Shown: piece after piece, positions 12,077-24,841 of the stretch | Layout of the letters: every line of letters starts with the position of its first letter | Position numbering within the stretch: the stretch's first letter is position 1 | NCBI RefSeq assembly: GCF_021869535.1 | Contig: NW_026262734.1 | Coordinates: 90,525,285-90,589,284 of the forward strand | DNA: 64,000 nucleotides | Origin: Mytilus californianus | Taxonomy: Eukaryota > Mollusca > Bivalvia > Mytilida > Mytilidae | Direction of reading: 5' to 3' | Translations under genes and position numbers: made by a program | Notes under the pieces: generated by a model | The model's database searches: none | Seen by the model: only the letters and a program-made list of their open reading frames with translations | What the model was told of the DNA's origin: nothing

Positions 12077-15000
12077 GTAAAATATAAAGTTGGTCTGCTT
12101 AGTTTTTAAAAATGATCTGAATAAAGGTACTAGCTTTTTGGCTTATGGTACAATCAGGGGCAAACAGTCCACTAACAGAGATATCGACCCTTTGGTAGCA
12201 AGAACATTAACAGTCCCAATTTTTTTATGCACCAAATGCGCATTTAAACAATTCATGTATCTTCAGTGATGCTCGAGGCTTAAATATTTGAAGAACAAAA
12301 ACTTAATACAAACGTTAAAGAACTGATAATATCACCTTATTATCTATTAATATTGTTGAAATTAATGTTTGTTAACATCAAGTCGGAATTTTTGGTGTGC
12401 ATCTTTTTATTTTTTCGAAACCTTTCCACTCAAATCTTTTGGCAACAAGAAGAACATCTAAAAAAATCATCAAATAAGCGTATTATATTAAATGCTCAAG
12501 CTTTTCTAGTTTGAACTTTTTAAATTCTACTGATTACCCAGGTTAAAAATCATCTGTTTATGATAATATATTTATTGAATTAAAAATCATCAAAGTTTTA
12601 TTCATGTATTTATTTATTCAATTTTGAATACGTATTCACACCAGAAACGGATTTGATTTTACTGTTTTGTGTATATGAAATCTTTTAATGTAATATTCAA
12701 CAAATTATTTTTATATTTAAACGTGATTATTCAACTTTCCAATTGTCAACATCCCATTTCACAACAGGAACACACCCTCGTCCTATTAGTATAGCGTTTA
12801 CATATCTCAATTGATACATACGTGCATGCGTGTTCACACTTTACAGACTTCATAAACAGGTAATGCTCCTTACGCAAAAAAGCTCTTTCAGAGTTGTGAG
12901 GAATAACGACTGAACTTAACACTTTATAATTTTTACAGTCATCGTCAATAATACGATGTCTGTTTCTACACTCAGTAGCAACTTGTTTTCGTGGATGTAG
13001 AAATTTAGGTACATAAATAGTCGTCGATTTGTAATGTTTGCTGATTGTGACATTTTGAGTGTGGATTCGTATGGTGGGTGATGCATAAATAGAAGGAGAT
13101 GCTTTCCCTCTTGACTCACCTGGTCTTGTTCCCATTGGAGGCCATGCGATTCTCTCAACCTTTTTTAACAACAATGTGTATCTTCTTACTGGATTTATGA
13201 GATTATAACATTGGAAAACTACTGTTGCCTACATAATCTTTCAGACGTTTTCTAAAATAAAGAAGTTATGATGGTATTCTGCGTTCTATACATTTCCTAG
13301 ACTGCCAGTGGACTTTTCCATTTGAATAAGAATTGCTTTGATGGTTATATGAATATTAAAAGTTTCTATCTATATAGTTATAATTTATTCTTTTCTAAAT
13401 ATTGAAACAAGAAAATATTCAAATGATTAAAACAACGGTTTTCATAATTCTTAAAAATCGTCTTCATTTCATAGCACCGATTGATTATTCAGTTTTGTAT
13501 TTACAAATTGAGGTTTATAATATGTTAGTTAAAAGATTTGAAGCCTCAAAGTAATTATACAATCTAAATAAGTGTATTTATAGGAAATTTTATGATATTT
13601 CTTGAGATAAAGATCCTGTGTCATCAAAAACATCATTGACAATTGCCAACTTACTCTTTATTCAATTTTATAGATTAATCGTTGTATATTAATCAGTTAG
13701 ATTACCCGATTACATGTGTTCTTACGTCTGTAAAGATAACAGTGTTTATATTGTTGTTTTTTTCACCACCTGCTATTACACAACATTTGAATACTTATTT
13801 GTAAAATGCAGGGATGGGTTATTTGTCTCTACACTCTTCTTCCCTTTGATATTCATCGCTAAAAGCAACTAATGTATACCAAATGTTTAAAGGGAATCAA
13901 TTTCTAGTTTGAAATACTATTATGTATGAATTTACTTACCAACGATGTCTTAACAGATATACAATAACTGTGTATGCTAATCGTTGCAATCATACGTCTG
14001 TCTTAGAGTATTTCATTTAACCTTTTCTGGTTTACCATTCCAGATGTATTTAAGACATTTAACTCCTATATATTTTCTTTATTTCACTATAACTGTACAG
14101 ACACTTGTCTAAAATGTAAATAGAGTGATTTTTTACATTCATTTCTGTTATGAACAAAATATTTTCCTAATGTTTCCAGCAGTTCATTTAAAGGAAATTT
14201 ATCTCGGCTGGCTTATTCTTAGTTTTGTTTTAGTATTCCTATCCGTATGCCTTCAGTTTTTTATGGGTTTTTTTTCAATTTTACTTTGGATTTGATCCAA
14301 ACAATTCTTCTTTGTTCATTGCAGCTGTCATTTATTCCTTATTGCATATAGCTAGAGTCCTATCAACAGTTAATTGCAAAATGTTGATGCTATGATGTTT
14401 TTCCAACTGACTAAACTATCAATCCCTACAAACTCTCTTCTTTCAAAGTCTTAAAACCATGATCTCTACAGAAATAACAAATCAAAAATCAAGGCCTTGA
14501 CGTATTCCTCTTAATATCAGAACAAATGCTGAAATCGATCCCATATTAGTAACACATGTTTGTAACCAAGTATATGATGATTTAAATGGAACGATAAGTA
14601 TCCAATTATAAATCATCCAACTTATTAAACATTATCAGTCAAAACACTTGTGCATCTCTTTATCCAGTTTTATTTTCCTGATGTTTTTTTCACTTCTAAT
14701 TCACGACCTAGTTCGCTTTTTGCCTTTGCTTTATTTTTGCAATATACTATACATGCTATACATGCTATACTTACCTCTTATATTTTATTTTTTAAACGCC
14801 CTACAATAATTTCCAATCAATAGTATACCTGTGAATATAATTATTCAGTATAATTTCGTTACATTCGTTAATACAGATTATCACATACTTGTTAAAAAAA
14901 ACGCTCGGTTTACATAGGCAATAACCGAAGATTTGTCCTAGTCATAATCCAGCCCGGGGCAAATAACCAGTTATTGTGCCCTGTTATGACATCATAAGCA

Positions 15001-17289
15001 GTTATTGTGCCATGTAATGACGTAATAAGCTATAAGAAACAACAATGACGGACGGGGAACGTCGATTACAATGACAGCGGAATTTGTTAAAGAAATAAAG
15101 AACACCAATATTAAAATACTAAAATAACATCTGACATTGACATTATAATATTCAAGGAATATTAATTTTAACGGTTTTAGGAGCTTTGTAATAATAAAGT
15201 TATTTCAATGAAGAAAAAACATGTATTATCTTGATCCAGATTGTAATATAAAATTATTTTCAATTGTTTAAGCATTTGTTTAATATGTGATAATAAAATT
15301 ATAACATGGCCTTTTCCATATTGGACCTGATATCATTTCTCGACCCCTATGGGACCTCGGCTAGCGCCTTTGGCTAATATTGGAGTCTCTGGGTAATACC
15401 ATGGCCGATATTGAAAAGAACATGTTGTCATCTTTAAGTACACACTCTTTTTGTTGACGTTATAGATAACAATAAGAAAATCTTGCCGTCATATGGTTAA
15501 ACCTTAGGTTTTCAAGATCCACACTCAAATATATTCAAAGTGTCCGTGCAGAATTTAGACTGATCAAATATGATATGCATTAATATGTGAGAATACAAAT
15601 AAGGGATTTATGTCAAAGTTTCTTTTTATATAGTTCAGAGTCTGATTTTGCATGTCGTATCATTGGTGATTTTTGCGGTAATCTTATTTTCACGGTATTT
15701 CGCAGTCAACAGCAGATCGCAAATTTAAAATCAAATGAATAAGATGTCCAGAATAGCAGACCTTACTTTGAAAAAATAAAAATAACACTTTATAACTTGT
15801 ATGTGTCCAAAGCCTTTTTCTAGATTTACGTTCATCAGGAATGCGCAAAGCCAAATATTTGGAAGCAAATGATGTATAAGAACCTGGACAGGTGAAGAAC
15901 TATATTACCAATAAGACACCTAAACATAATAGCCAAATCCATCTTAGGTCAACTTTGCCTGAGGGAGTTGAAACATTAGTTTTTAGGGGCGACCTACATT
16001 TGTGCGAATTTGAACTTTGACAGGTATTACGTTTGCGTGAACAACATGTATTACGTTTGCGCAAGTATTAAACCTGAAACCTACCTGAGTTTCATGTGTT
16101 TTATCCTGACAATAATCGTAAACTAAACAAAAATTGTGTTAACATTGATCTTATTGACAAGTACATAATTCAATCACTTATATAAGTAAGCAAAAGCAAA
16201 GTCTTCAACAAAATTGTTGTGTGTTTTTCCGTACTTATTCTTTATGTGCGATCAGTTCTTATTCTACATATGCATTTTTCTTGGTGTATCTTCTGCAAAT
16301 GTTTCCACTTTTTTACTCTTTTATCTACACGGATAGTGTATTTATCGAATATTAAGAACTTTTTTCATTGTTTCCCTCAGGTATCTCAATCTTCAAAATT
16401 AATCTTCACATTGTCATTTGAATTAATTTGTTAAAAGATTTTAAATCATTTTTTTTTTCAGAAATCATAAAGTTTATATAAAAGTTTTACGATTTTTGAA
16501 TAAAGCTTTAATTAATCTAAGCAAATTTCGTAGTTTTTCAACTGGTAAATTTTGGGCAAACGAACGGCGTTCTGTCGCGTAGACGTTGACCTTTTTTCGC
16601 AAAAACGTAAGACAATTTCACATAAGCGTTATGTGTCTGTTTTTTTCTATAATTTCTAAATTTATAAACGGACAATTTAAAAAGAAAGTGTACTATAAAT
16701 CATGTACCGAAGTGAAAGGATTTAGGTCTATTTTTTGGAAGATTGAAAAAGTAATTACTTACACTTTTCTTCCGATGCATTCAATAACTATATATAATTT
16801 AACAGGTGCATGTTCATTCAGTTTTAATAGTCAATTCAAACAATTCAGAATAAAGGATGTCCTTTATTATTTTAGATAATCTCTTTTTGTGTCATTGCGT
16901 TTCCAATTCCGTTTGATCTATTGTGCTATCTTTTTACTTTGCCATGCGTCGTTGAGTCATAGGAACAGGAGCATGTACTGAGTAACCGTCAAAGAGCTGT
17001 TCACATTCCTTTTTTTATATTTTTAACGTGCGTTTAAGATGAAAACAAAATTAAAGCAACAGAAATAAGAAGTTGTACAATAAATTAGACAACAAAAAAG
17101 AGTGAACGAAATTAAACATCGAACAGTCTAGTGTTTTCTAACCAGTGCCTATTTCATAAACGTACCATTCAATACTTTATAACAATTCACTGGATACATA
17201 TTGGAAGGCATAATATTTTGTTTTCTCATCTGTTTATACATTAGAAACTGCATTTCATACATTTAGTTTATTTTGTATATTTTTTTCAG
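12077..17289 (+). other. Host gene intron 1 (5.2 kb)
   Basis: The intron is AT-rich with no convincing ORF. Contents: a copy of a mytilid-type dispersed repeat at about 12165-12300 (CACCAAATGCGCATTT, TCTTCAGTGATGCTCG), an ~85 bp PLE fragment at 12822-12905, and a local two-copy repeat around 14960-15030 (CAGTTATTGTGCC twice). The remainder shows nothing I can assign. Confidence 0.5.
12822..12905 (+). pseudogene. Short PLE family C fragment
   Basis: GCATGCGTGTTCACACTTTA, CTTCATAAACA and GCTCCTTACGCA align with 2907-2985 of the family C remnant (GCATGTTCACACTTTACGG, ATTCATAAACA, GCTCCTTGCGCA). About 85 bp only. Confidence 0.55.
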
Positions 17290-17394
17290 ATCATTTTTAT
17301 CAATTAAATATAATTTGTGATAATTTTGTCGTGGACTGCATGATCGACAGCAAGCTGATACAAAAGTGCACAAAGTCAGTAAAAGAATTTCAAG
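17290..17394 (+). CDS. Host gene, internal exon B (105 nt, phase 1-1)
   Basis: The acceptor is TATTTTTTTCAG (AG at 17288-17289) and the donor CAAG|GTAGTA (GT at 17395). The exon is 35 codons in phase 1 with no stop and leaves one base at the end. The peptide (HFYQLNIICDNFVVDCMIDS, then KLIQKCTKSVKEFQ) is hydrophobic, Cys-containing and probably helical. It joins exon C in frame, giving ...KEFQ-GCKEEIIQW. I recognise no domain. The 35-codon and 39-codon symmetric exons could be skipped without a frameshift, so alternative splicing is possible (inference). Confidence 0.6.
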
Positions 17395-19894
17395 GTAGTA
17401 TGTCAAAACATTATAAAATCTAAAATCAACATAAATCTTGATTCATTGTATTGATCGTTTTTCATACCTAATTCGTAGTGACAAGTTGTCATGGTCATGA
17501 TTCTCTCTTTTCATATTTTTAAATCAGTACGACTCTGTATCATTTGACATCTTCACTTTCTATTAATTAATCAAAATTATCTGTGCTGTGACAACAATGG
17601 GTAATTAAAATAAAAGTAATGGACTGCCTAGTTCATATCTGATTTTGATCTTATTGAGATGCCCTTTCACTAAAACCTATCGTAAAGCTGTGCTAATTTT
17701 TCAAAAACTGGCCAAAGGTCAGAAGGGATTTCTTCTTTAAATAATATGTTTTTTAACATTTAAGTCAGCTTTTATAGAAGTCCTCCATGATAACTTAGAA
17801 TTCCAATATAGGCATGCTCTGAAAAGGTAGATTTAATTTAGCTTGTTACATTTACGCCTGATTACAAGAAAGGTGACATATATCCCAATTTTAAACATAT
17901 GACAACATGACAAACTGGATGTTCATCCATGGAAATGTTCAAAATATTCACATTTTACTTATATTTGACAACATATATATATAGATATCTTCAGTAAATT
18001 TCGGTCGTCATCCGATAAATAAAAATAACAAAGTGGAATAGGTACAGTTATTAACACCAATGTTATTTAATTGTCCTGCGTTAGACAATGATAATACATA
18101 GAAATTGGAAATTGACACTTAAATATTGCAGTTTTACGAAACTGTACATTATTGGACATCTCTATAACAGAGATAAAATGATAGTATAATGTTTACTTTT
18201 CTCCCTGTTGATATGCAGCCGTGAGGGGAATCAGTATATTGAACACTTAAAATTGTTTTTTATTTGTCACTGGACTATAAGCATGATAAGTAATAATAAA
18301 GAAGACAGTTTCTTTATGTCCTTCCAGCATACGAATCGAAGTTTTGTCAGTGTTAACATTTCCCATTCGTTTTTCAACAGTAATTAGTTATTGTGACATT
18401 GGTTATAGCAAAGTTACCTATGAAGAACTCATGTAAGCCTAAAAAAGAATACGTTGACAAACGAAAAATATATTTCTAAAACAAAAACATAAAGAGAGCA
18501 AAACGCAGAACCTTATAAAAAAACCTGACAAAAATCCATCTGTAAATTTTAATTGCTATTCACTACAAAAATATCACATCAAACTGAGTTTGAACCAAGT
18601 CTAGAAATAAAATTATCTAGTCCATGACAAGCAAAATAAAACATTTGAACAAGACGATCACCAATATTTACATTACTAAATACTTTATTCGACAATACAA
18701 AATTTGGAACATACATTATATGCAAACGCATTTACCCAGCATTACAGGGGTGATTTCATATGTCTGTATGTAGTATACTAACGTTCAACAAATATAAAAT
18801 AATCAAATCGAATGAGTTTTTGAAAAATAGAGAAATAAGCTATCAAATATTCATTTAATGTAAGAAGTTGAAGAAAAAAAATATAAAATGATGTTCATCA
18901 ATGTTCAAATCTCACAATCCATTTATAAGAAAAAAATTAAACCAAGATGAAAAATTAAAATCAGAAGGAGCAACACTGGATGCATGTATCACCCGCCATG
19001 CGAATATCACAAGCAAGGTTATAACAAAAAGAATAATTTACAGATCAGTGAACTATTCTGGTATGTAAAGATCTAAGATTTAGACAAAATATCGCTAGTG
19101 AGTTCATTTACAGATACATCGATACATCCTATCTTTTAGCCAATTATTATTCGTAAGTGCAAAACACAAGTGTTGTCGTTTTCAGTCGTTGTTGTGACTC
19201 GGTTTAAGCAGTTTTTGAGAACACTCCAGATAATGTAAACTTTATAATATGAAAGTACACGAGCGTAACGTATTAATTGAAATATTTATACGAAAAACAG
19301 TAGGACAGAGTGTATGTTACAATAAAAATGGGATGCTAACAAATGGAAAGTTATAATCATCATGTTTGTCATAGATTCCAACTATGTCAATATCAATATC
19401 AAAGAAAATATATAGATACGAAGCAGACAATCTAGTTTCGATAGTATCCTTATATAATAAAAACAATTGTGCGTTTTCCTTTTGTGTCTCAGAAGGTTAT
19501 GTATGAATTCTGCTTCATTTGAATACAATGACGACTTTACCCTAGCAAAAAAAAAATAATTCAAGGGTAAAATCAAAAACGTAGGTGATCCAAGATGTAT
19601 CGAAAGGGTAAGCAGATCATCATAATCATACTCCCTATGTTTCATTCGATTATGTAATTATCGAGAATTGTCTGCAAGTAGAATCATTATCGTGTTGTCA
19701 TCTTCTTCTTTTTTAAAGATACTTGTTTATTTCAAATTTTGCTGTTTACAATTTCCTCAGTTGCCCATGATACAGACTACGGAATCCCGTTTACAAATAA
19801 ACCAACTGCCCTTGAAGCAGAAGGCTAAAATCTTTTTTTGTATGACAATAAATGATAGAAAAAAAAAACATCTTTCTGGAATGTAACACTAATA

Positions 19895-20536
19895 TCTATA
19901 CTATTAAACGAGAAGACCTCATTTTGTGTGTCGCTTCTCGTCCTTCCACAATAAATTAATCATCATGCCTTTGTGTCCTATAGGTAGCATGCATAGTCGC
20001 ATTTGTCATCCTCGCTTATGATTATTCCGTTTGGGTTATTTTGGGAGGAAAACGAAAATAAAGGCGTCCAGATATTGTTTCCGTCATCGGACGGACTTTT
20101 AAGTCATAGACAAGTCTTCCGTTTGGGACTGTTTAAAATTATACATAATTTTCATAGATACTTGGAGACAGGACAATTATTTTTGCTTTTTCTGTATACA
20201 AGAAACATATACCAGTATACTATAAATAAGATTTATTTGCTATTTACTATCAATTCAAAGTTTACTATCCACGGCGGTCATATATTATATAGATGTTATA
20301 TGTTATGTTCATAGTATACAGAAAAACGGGAAAATAATTGAAATTAATAAAAAAAAAATAAAAAAAATAACGGATTTTGAAAAAAATGGGGAAGGGCTAA
20401 AACAATTGTACTATGACTTTTGATACCTTTCCTGAAATTCTCCAGTCATAAAATCTTTTACAAAAATTCATCCTACAACAGTTTACATACTTTCCACCAC
20501 GCTCTAAATGCACGCGATTTCGCGGGTGTGTTCTAG
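19895..20536 (+). mobile_element. Candidate non-autonomous Helitron (642 bp)
   Basis: It starts TCTATACTATTAAACGAGAA and ends GGGTGTGTTCTAG, and sits between A (19894) and T (20537), as Helitrons do. A GC-rich hairpin (CACGCG-ATTT-CGCG with flanking pairing to GGTG, about 20510-20527) lies ~9 nt before the terminal CTAG. A second short hairpin (GAGAAG...CTTCTC, 19909-19940) lies near the 5' end. There are no terminal inverted repeats and no Rep/helicase ORF. Family-level knowledge: 5'-TC, CTRR-3', a subterminal 3' hairpin and A^T insertion are the Helitron hallmarks. Confidence 0.65.
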
Positions 20537-22589
20537 TATTATACAAATTAAAGACATAAAAGGCAAACCATACAACATCACTCCCTTACGGTTAATTATT
20601 ATCATAGATAACTATCATATATAATCAATCAATCAAAGTATTATTTTTTCTTTTCCCATTGTATTATCAGATAAATAGCTGGGTACCGATTTCAGATTGT
20701 TTATCATGTTTGGTTTTCAAAGATTCAAAATATCTGTATTTGACATTCTTATGTCATCATATCTAATTTTGTTTCTTCTTTTCCACAAGGACCATTTTGT
20801 CAAAATAAAAAAGAGATTTTTGGTACGATCGACCACTGTTATCTCATAAAAGCATAAAATATTCTAGATTTTCATAATTTAATTGAACATTCCATAATGT
20901 GAAAATATCTTTGATTTCACTGATGTTCATTTTGTTGTACTGCATTCGAAAAATAAATGTTGCAAATTTTCAGTGTTATTTACCGTTTGACAAAGATGAA
21001 ATTTTCCGTTTGACAATCTCATTTTTGAAGCCTTCTTTCCGTATATATAATATTGTGAATACATTTCTATTGGAATTCTTTTATTTTATTGCCAATGTTT
21101 TTTTTTAAAGATTGCTTCATACTATTTTCCAACTAAAATCGTGACAAAAAATGTCTTGCCATCTATTTTTGGCATCTTTAAAAGTTATGCCTCTAATATA
21201 TTTGATTTTTTTTTATTCTTTCGGATTTGATTTTTTGTCGTTTCTATCTAATATGAACATTTCATCAGAAAGTTTCAATTCTATGTTTGTATTTTCATTA
21301 GTATTTTTACAAGTTTCTAAAATTTGTATGAAATCGATTGGTACAGAACTTTTAACTCATGCAAATTCGGATATACATTTTCTTTAATCCACAAGTTTTT
21401 TTTTCAAATATAGAACTGCAACTATAAAATTCGTTTCTTCATTCCATATATCTGTGATATATTTCATGTTACTTTAAAGAAAGGAATCATCTTCTTCCCG
21501 ACTTCGTATGATCATGAGAACTCAAGAATCTACATGTATGTAGCATATAGACAAACTTGGACCATTATCGATCTAACAATCGTTCCGTAGTGATGACAAT
21601 GATAAGTGTTTATGTCATGGATTGAGTTAGTGACGATTGTTGTACTCTCTCCATCTCAATCAAATTAAAATACTTTAAGAACACAAATACTTCATACAAA
21701 ATTGTTAATATTGGGACTTTCTTTTTACTAAGGTAATCCCGGCCAGCATCTGAACCATGTTCATTTTTATGTAAAATAGAGAAAATTCTGTGACTTCTCA
21801 AAGGAAATAGTTTAAACGTGTATATCGTACGAACATTAAACAGCTCAATGTGAGAAACATAACATAATATTTGTACTGCTATGAAACGGAAGATAAACGC
21901 TGAAAAGGTCGATTTGTCCATGTTTCTCGGGCTCGAATGAGTTTTTTTTTGCTGTCATGTGGTGTGAATTGTCTGTTTTTTATAGTTCTGTTTAATTCAT
22001 ACACAACTATTTCGATTATGAACCATCTAGAGCGTATACTATTGGCTGCAGATGTCTCGTTGACGTATATCTCGAGTTCCTTTGATTCATATCATGGTAA
22101 GCTAAGTTCCCCTGGCATGTTTCATTACATAATCCATAATAACCGCATTGTGTACTGCATTATGAAGTTTCTAAACATATGTCGATAGTACATTAGGGGA
22201 AATTCGGGTTATTTCGATCAATAATCAATTGTACGTTTTAGAGATGGCTTCTGTTGAGTTGACATGTTCGAATTATAATGACCAAATTGCGTCGGAAAGA
22301 CGCTTTACTTTACATGCATACTTCTCTGCGTTTTACCTTCATTTACCAAGTAGTAACGGTAAAAGAGCAATAGATGCCGAGATCTAATTTCGGCTAAATT
22401 CGATCAACGATCGGTCAATTTCGGTCACACATTCGGGCAATTTCGATCACACAGTCTGCATGTTCTTACTTTTGGAGCACCTCATTTTACCACACTTGTA
22501 AGCAATTTACGATCTTTACAGGACAGCAATTAGGATGACAGTCTTGACAATGCCAGTTTTTATTAAATATAATACTTGCATGTTTGTTA

Positions 22590-23826
22590 GGGGACGACCA
22601 TTTGATATTCGGGGGGGGGGGGGGGGGGGGGGCAGGAGGATTTTGAAAATAAATAATCACAGAAATAAATGGTTTGTTCTGTGTTATTTCGAAAAAAAAT
22701 TACCTGACTTACAATGTATTGAAAATGAATAACTCGGCAGGTCTTTCAGCCATTTTATAAATGCTATTCGAAAGTATGAGGTGGCACCAGATTCTTCATA
22801 AAATTCAATCTTTTTTTCAAAAAAAAATTCGGGAAACACTTCTCAAATCTTTTAATAATAAAGGTATAAATATATTTAAATATACTTGAAATGTCTGAAA
22901 ATGGGTTTCATTTAACTTGAGGTATATTGGCTCAGGAACACTTACCTCACTTTTATTACACGGCTGTAACTACATTGAGGCAAATGCTTTAAATTGTATC
23001 CCAGTTAAGAGCTACATCAAGTTGTAATTGAAATGTGTTATTATAAATTACTTGACATAGTTATATCACTGATAATCAGCCCCCTCTTAACTTAATTTGA
23101 ATAACACCCCATATAATTTACAGGTATTAAGATTTAAATTCTGCATGCCGAAACAACAACAACAACAAAAAAAAACAAAAACAAAAACAAAAAAAAAACA
23201 GCAGCCACATACTTAACTATGTGAATTACATTTTTACTTTATTCTTCATATTGGTCTTCTGATGTTGTCCATAAAAACTTAAGTCTTACGCTGAATCTAT
23301 ACATTTTGCTTTGAGACCAAAATATTGTCAAAAAATTATTAAAACGGAATTTGCGTTTTCAGAATAAGATAGGGTCTGGGAACGCCTAGAAAGCACGATT
23401 TTGCATCATTTGTTCTATAGTTTTGCTCCGCTCGGCATAAACATATTTGGCAATACTTTTAAAAGAGGCTAGTCACAGCCCAACTCTAATACCGTGTATG
23501 TATGCAATACATGTATATGCAGTTTGGAATTCAGAAGATTCATTTCCACAGAGGATGATGATTAATTCTGATTAAATGGAACATTAATGACTTGACTGTA
23601 CATGTATTATTTATAATGAAAAATGAATTTAAAAATTGTATGTTTTCAAATATTATTAATATAGTTATGAAAATAAATAACCAGTCCCTTGTTTTAATGA
23701 AAATGAAAAATCTTGCTTCAACAGTGCAGAAAATAAACAATCTGTCCTCTTAGTTTACAAAAATAAATAACCGATCCAAAACAAATCCTCCTGCACCCCC
23801 CCCCAGAATATCAAATGGTCGTCCCC
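22590..23826. mobile_element. Harbinger-like MITE with TTA duplication and poly(G)/poly(C) subtermini
   Basis: The left end GGGGACGACCATTTGATATT (22590-22609) is inverted at the right end (AATATCAAATGGTCGTCCCC, 23807-23826). TTA flanks both (22587-22589; 23827-23829). Just inside the left TIR is a run of more than 20 G followed by CAGGAGGATTT. Inside the right TIR is the complementary AAATCCTCCTGCACCCCCCC. TTA duplications are typical of PIF/Harbinger. No transposase is present. A weaker relative may span about 48545-48863. Confidence 0.7.
23158..23200 (+). repeat. A/C-rich simple repeat (CAA)n/(CAAAA)n
   Basis: Uninterrupted AACAACAAC followed by CAAAAACAAAAAC tracts inside the Harbinger-like MITE. 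Confidence 0.8.
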
Positions 23827-23954
23827 TTATTTCAATGTTATATATGTTTGAATTTTTAAACATGCATGCCTCATTTGATTAAATCTGTTGAATGTTCTCA
23901 TCGCTGGTTTATTTAGGAAACACGTACATGTATTTGGGTATAACCCCACTTTTC

Positions 23955-24135
23955 GTAGTGTACGCAGGATTCAGGGTTGTTTTTAGAGCGTACGCTGTAC
24001 ATGTACATGTACTACCGTACGCAGAAAAAAATATATGTTCTATGTTAAAACGTACGCAGATACAAAGTTTTGCAGGACTCATTAAAACAATTAAAACGTA
24101 CGCCGTACTCACTGCGATTGTTTTAGCGTACGCTG
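23955..24135 (+). repeat. Cluster of six CGTACGC-type motifs
   Basis: GTACGC occurs at about 23960, 23990, 24016, 24049, 24099 and 24127. Several copies share the extended form AAAACGTACGC(H)G(G)ACTCA. CGTACG is self-complementary. Two overlapping 90-codon frames open on opposite strands here are by-products of the periodicity. Confidence 0.6.
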
Positions 24136-24841
24136 GACTCAATTTTTGTACACATGTAGCTAGCAATATATAGTCCCTGTTCATTGTTAAGAAGAAACAA
24201 GTTATCTGGTGTCACGAAAATCAGTTTGTGTGTGTGTGTGTTTTTGCTTCTTTTTTTTCAAACTTTCTTTCTCTCTTTTTGTTTTGTTTGCTTATTTGAG
24301 CTTCCGTGTGACCAACGATTTTGTAAAGTTAACTTTTACGTCCAATCCAGTTCCTGAGAAACCAAGTGTGTCTATTTTTTTCATCAAGGCAGAGACAGTT
24401 ATCAGTTCATCATTTAAAATTTTAAAAACATCTTCTCTAGCCAAAAGTTACGATCCATGTAGAGAATAATAAAGTGATCGTAACTTTGGCTGGCAAAGAT
24501 GAGGGTTGAATAATTTGTTTTCTATCTATACCAGTTCTTCCAAAGAAGTGATATAACTTAAGTATAAACAAGACATTGGTATTGGCTTTGCTCGTTTTGA
24601 AGGCCGTACGGTGACCTATAGTTGTTAATTTCTGTGTTATTTGGTCTCTTGTGAAGAGTTGTCTCATTGGAAATTACACCTGCAAATCGTGAAGGAGGAA
24701 TAGTGGACAACATATTGCGGACAGACAGACAGGCATACAATGTAGACAGATAGGGTAAAACCTTAAGACCCAAAACTTTGTAAGTAAGACAAGCACTAGT
24801 AACCAGGAACTTTAAGGCACCAACCATTTTTAATTTAAATT

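Noticed and set aside
12746-13174. 142-codon minus-strand frame
   Set aside because: No motif, overlaps a PLE family C fragment in antisense, and composition is not protein-like throughout.
16586-16879. 97-codon + strand frame within intron 1
   Set aside because: No splice context, no recognisable domain, and AT-driven composition (Phe, Lys, Ile, Tyr).
22193-22460. AATTCGGGNNATTTCGATCA direct repeats as a fourth foldback terminus
   Set aside because: Only a few copies, all in direct orientation, with no inverted partner seen nearby.
22535-22732. 65-codon frame with a poly-Gly tract
   Set aside because: The Gly run is the poly(G) tract of the MITE terminus.
23892-24184. Overlapping 93- and 91-codon frames on opposite strands
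   Set aside because: Both are produced by the CGTACGC periodicity and share no coding signature.
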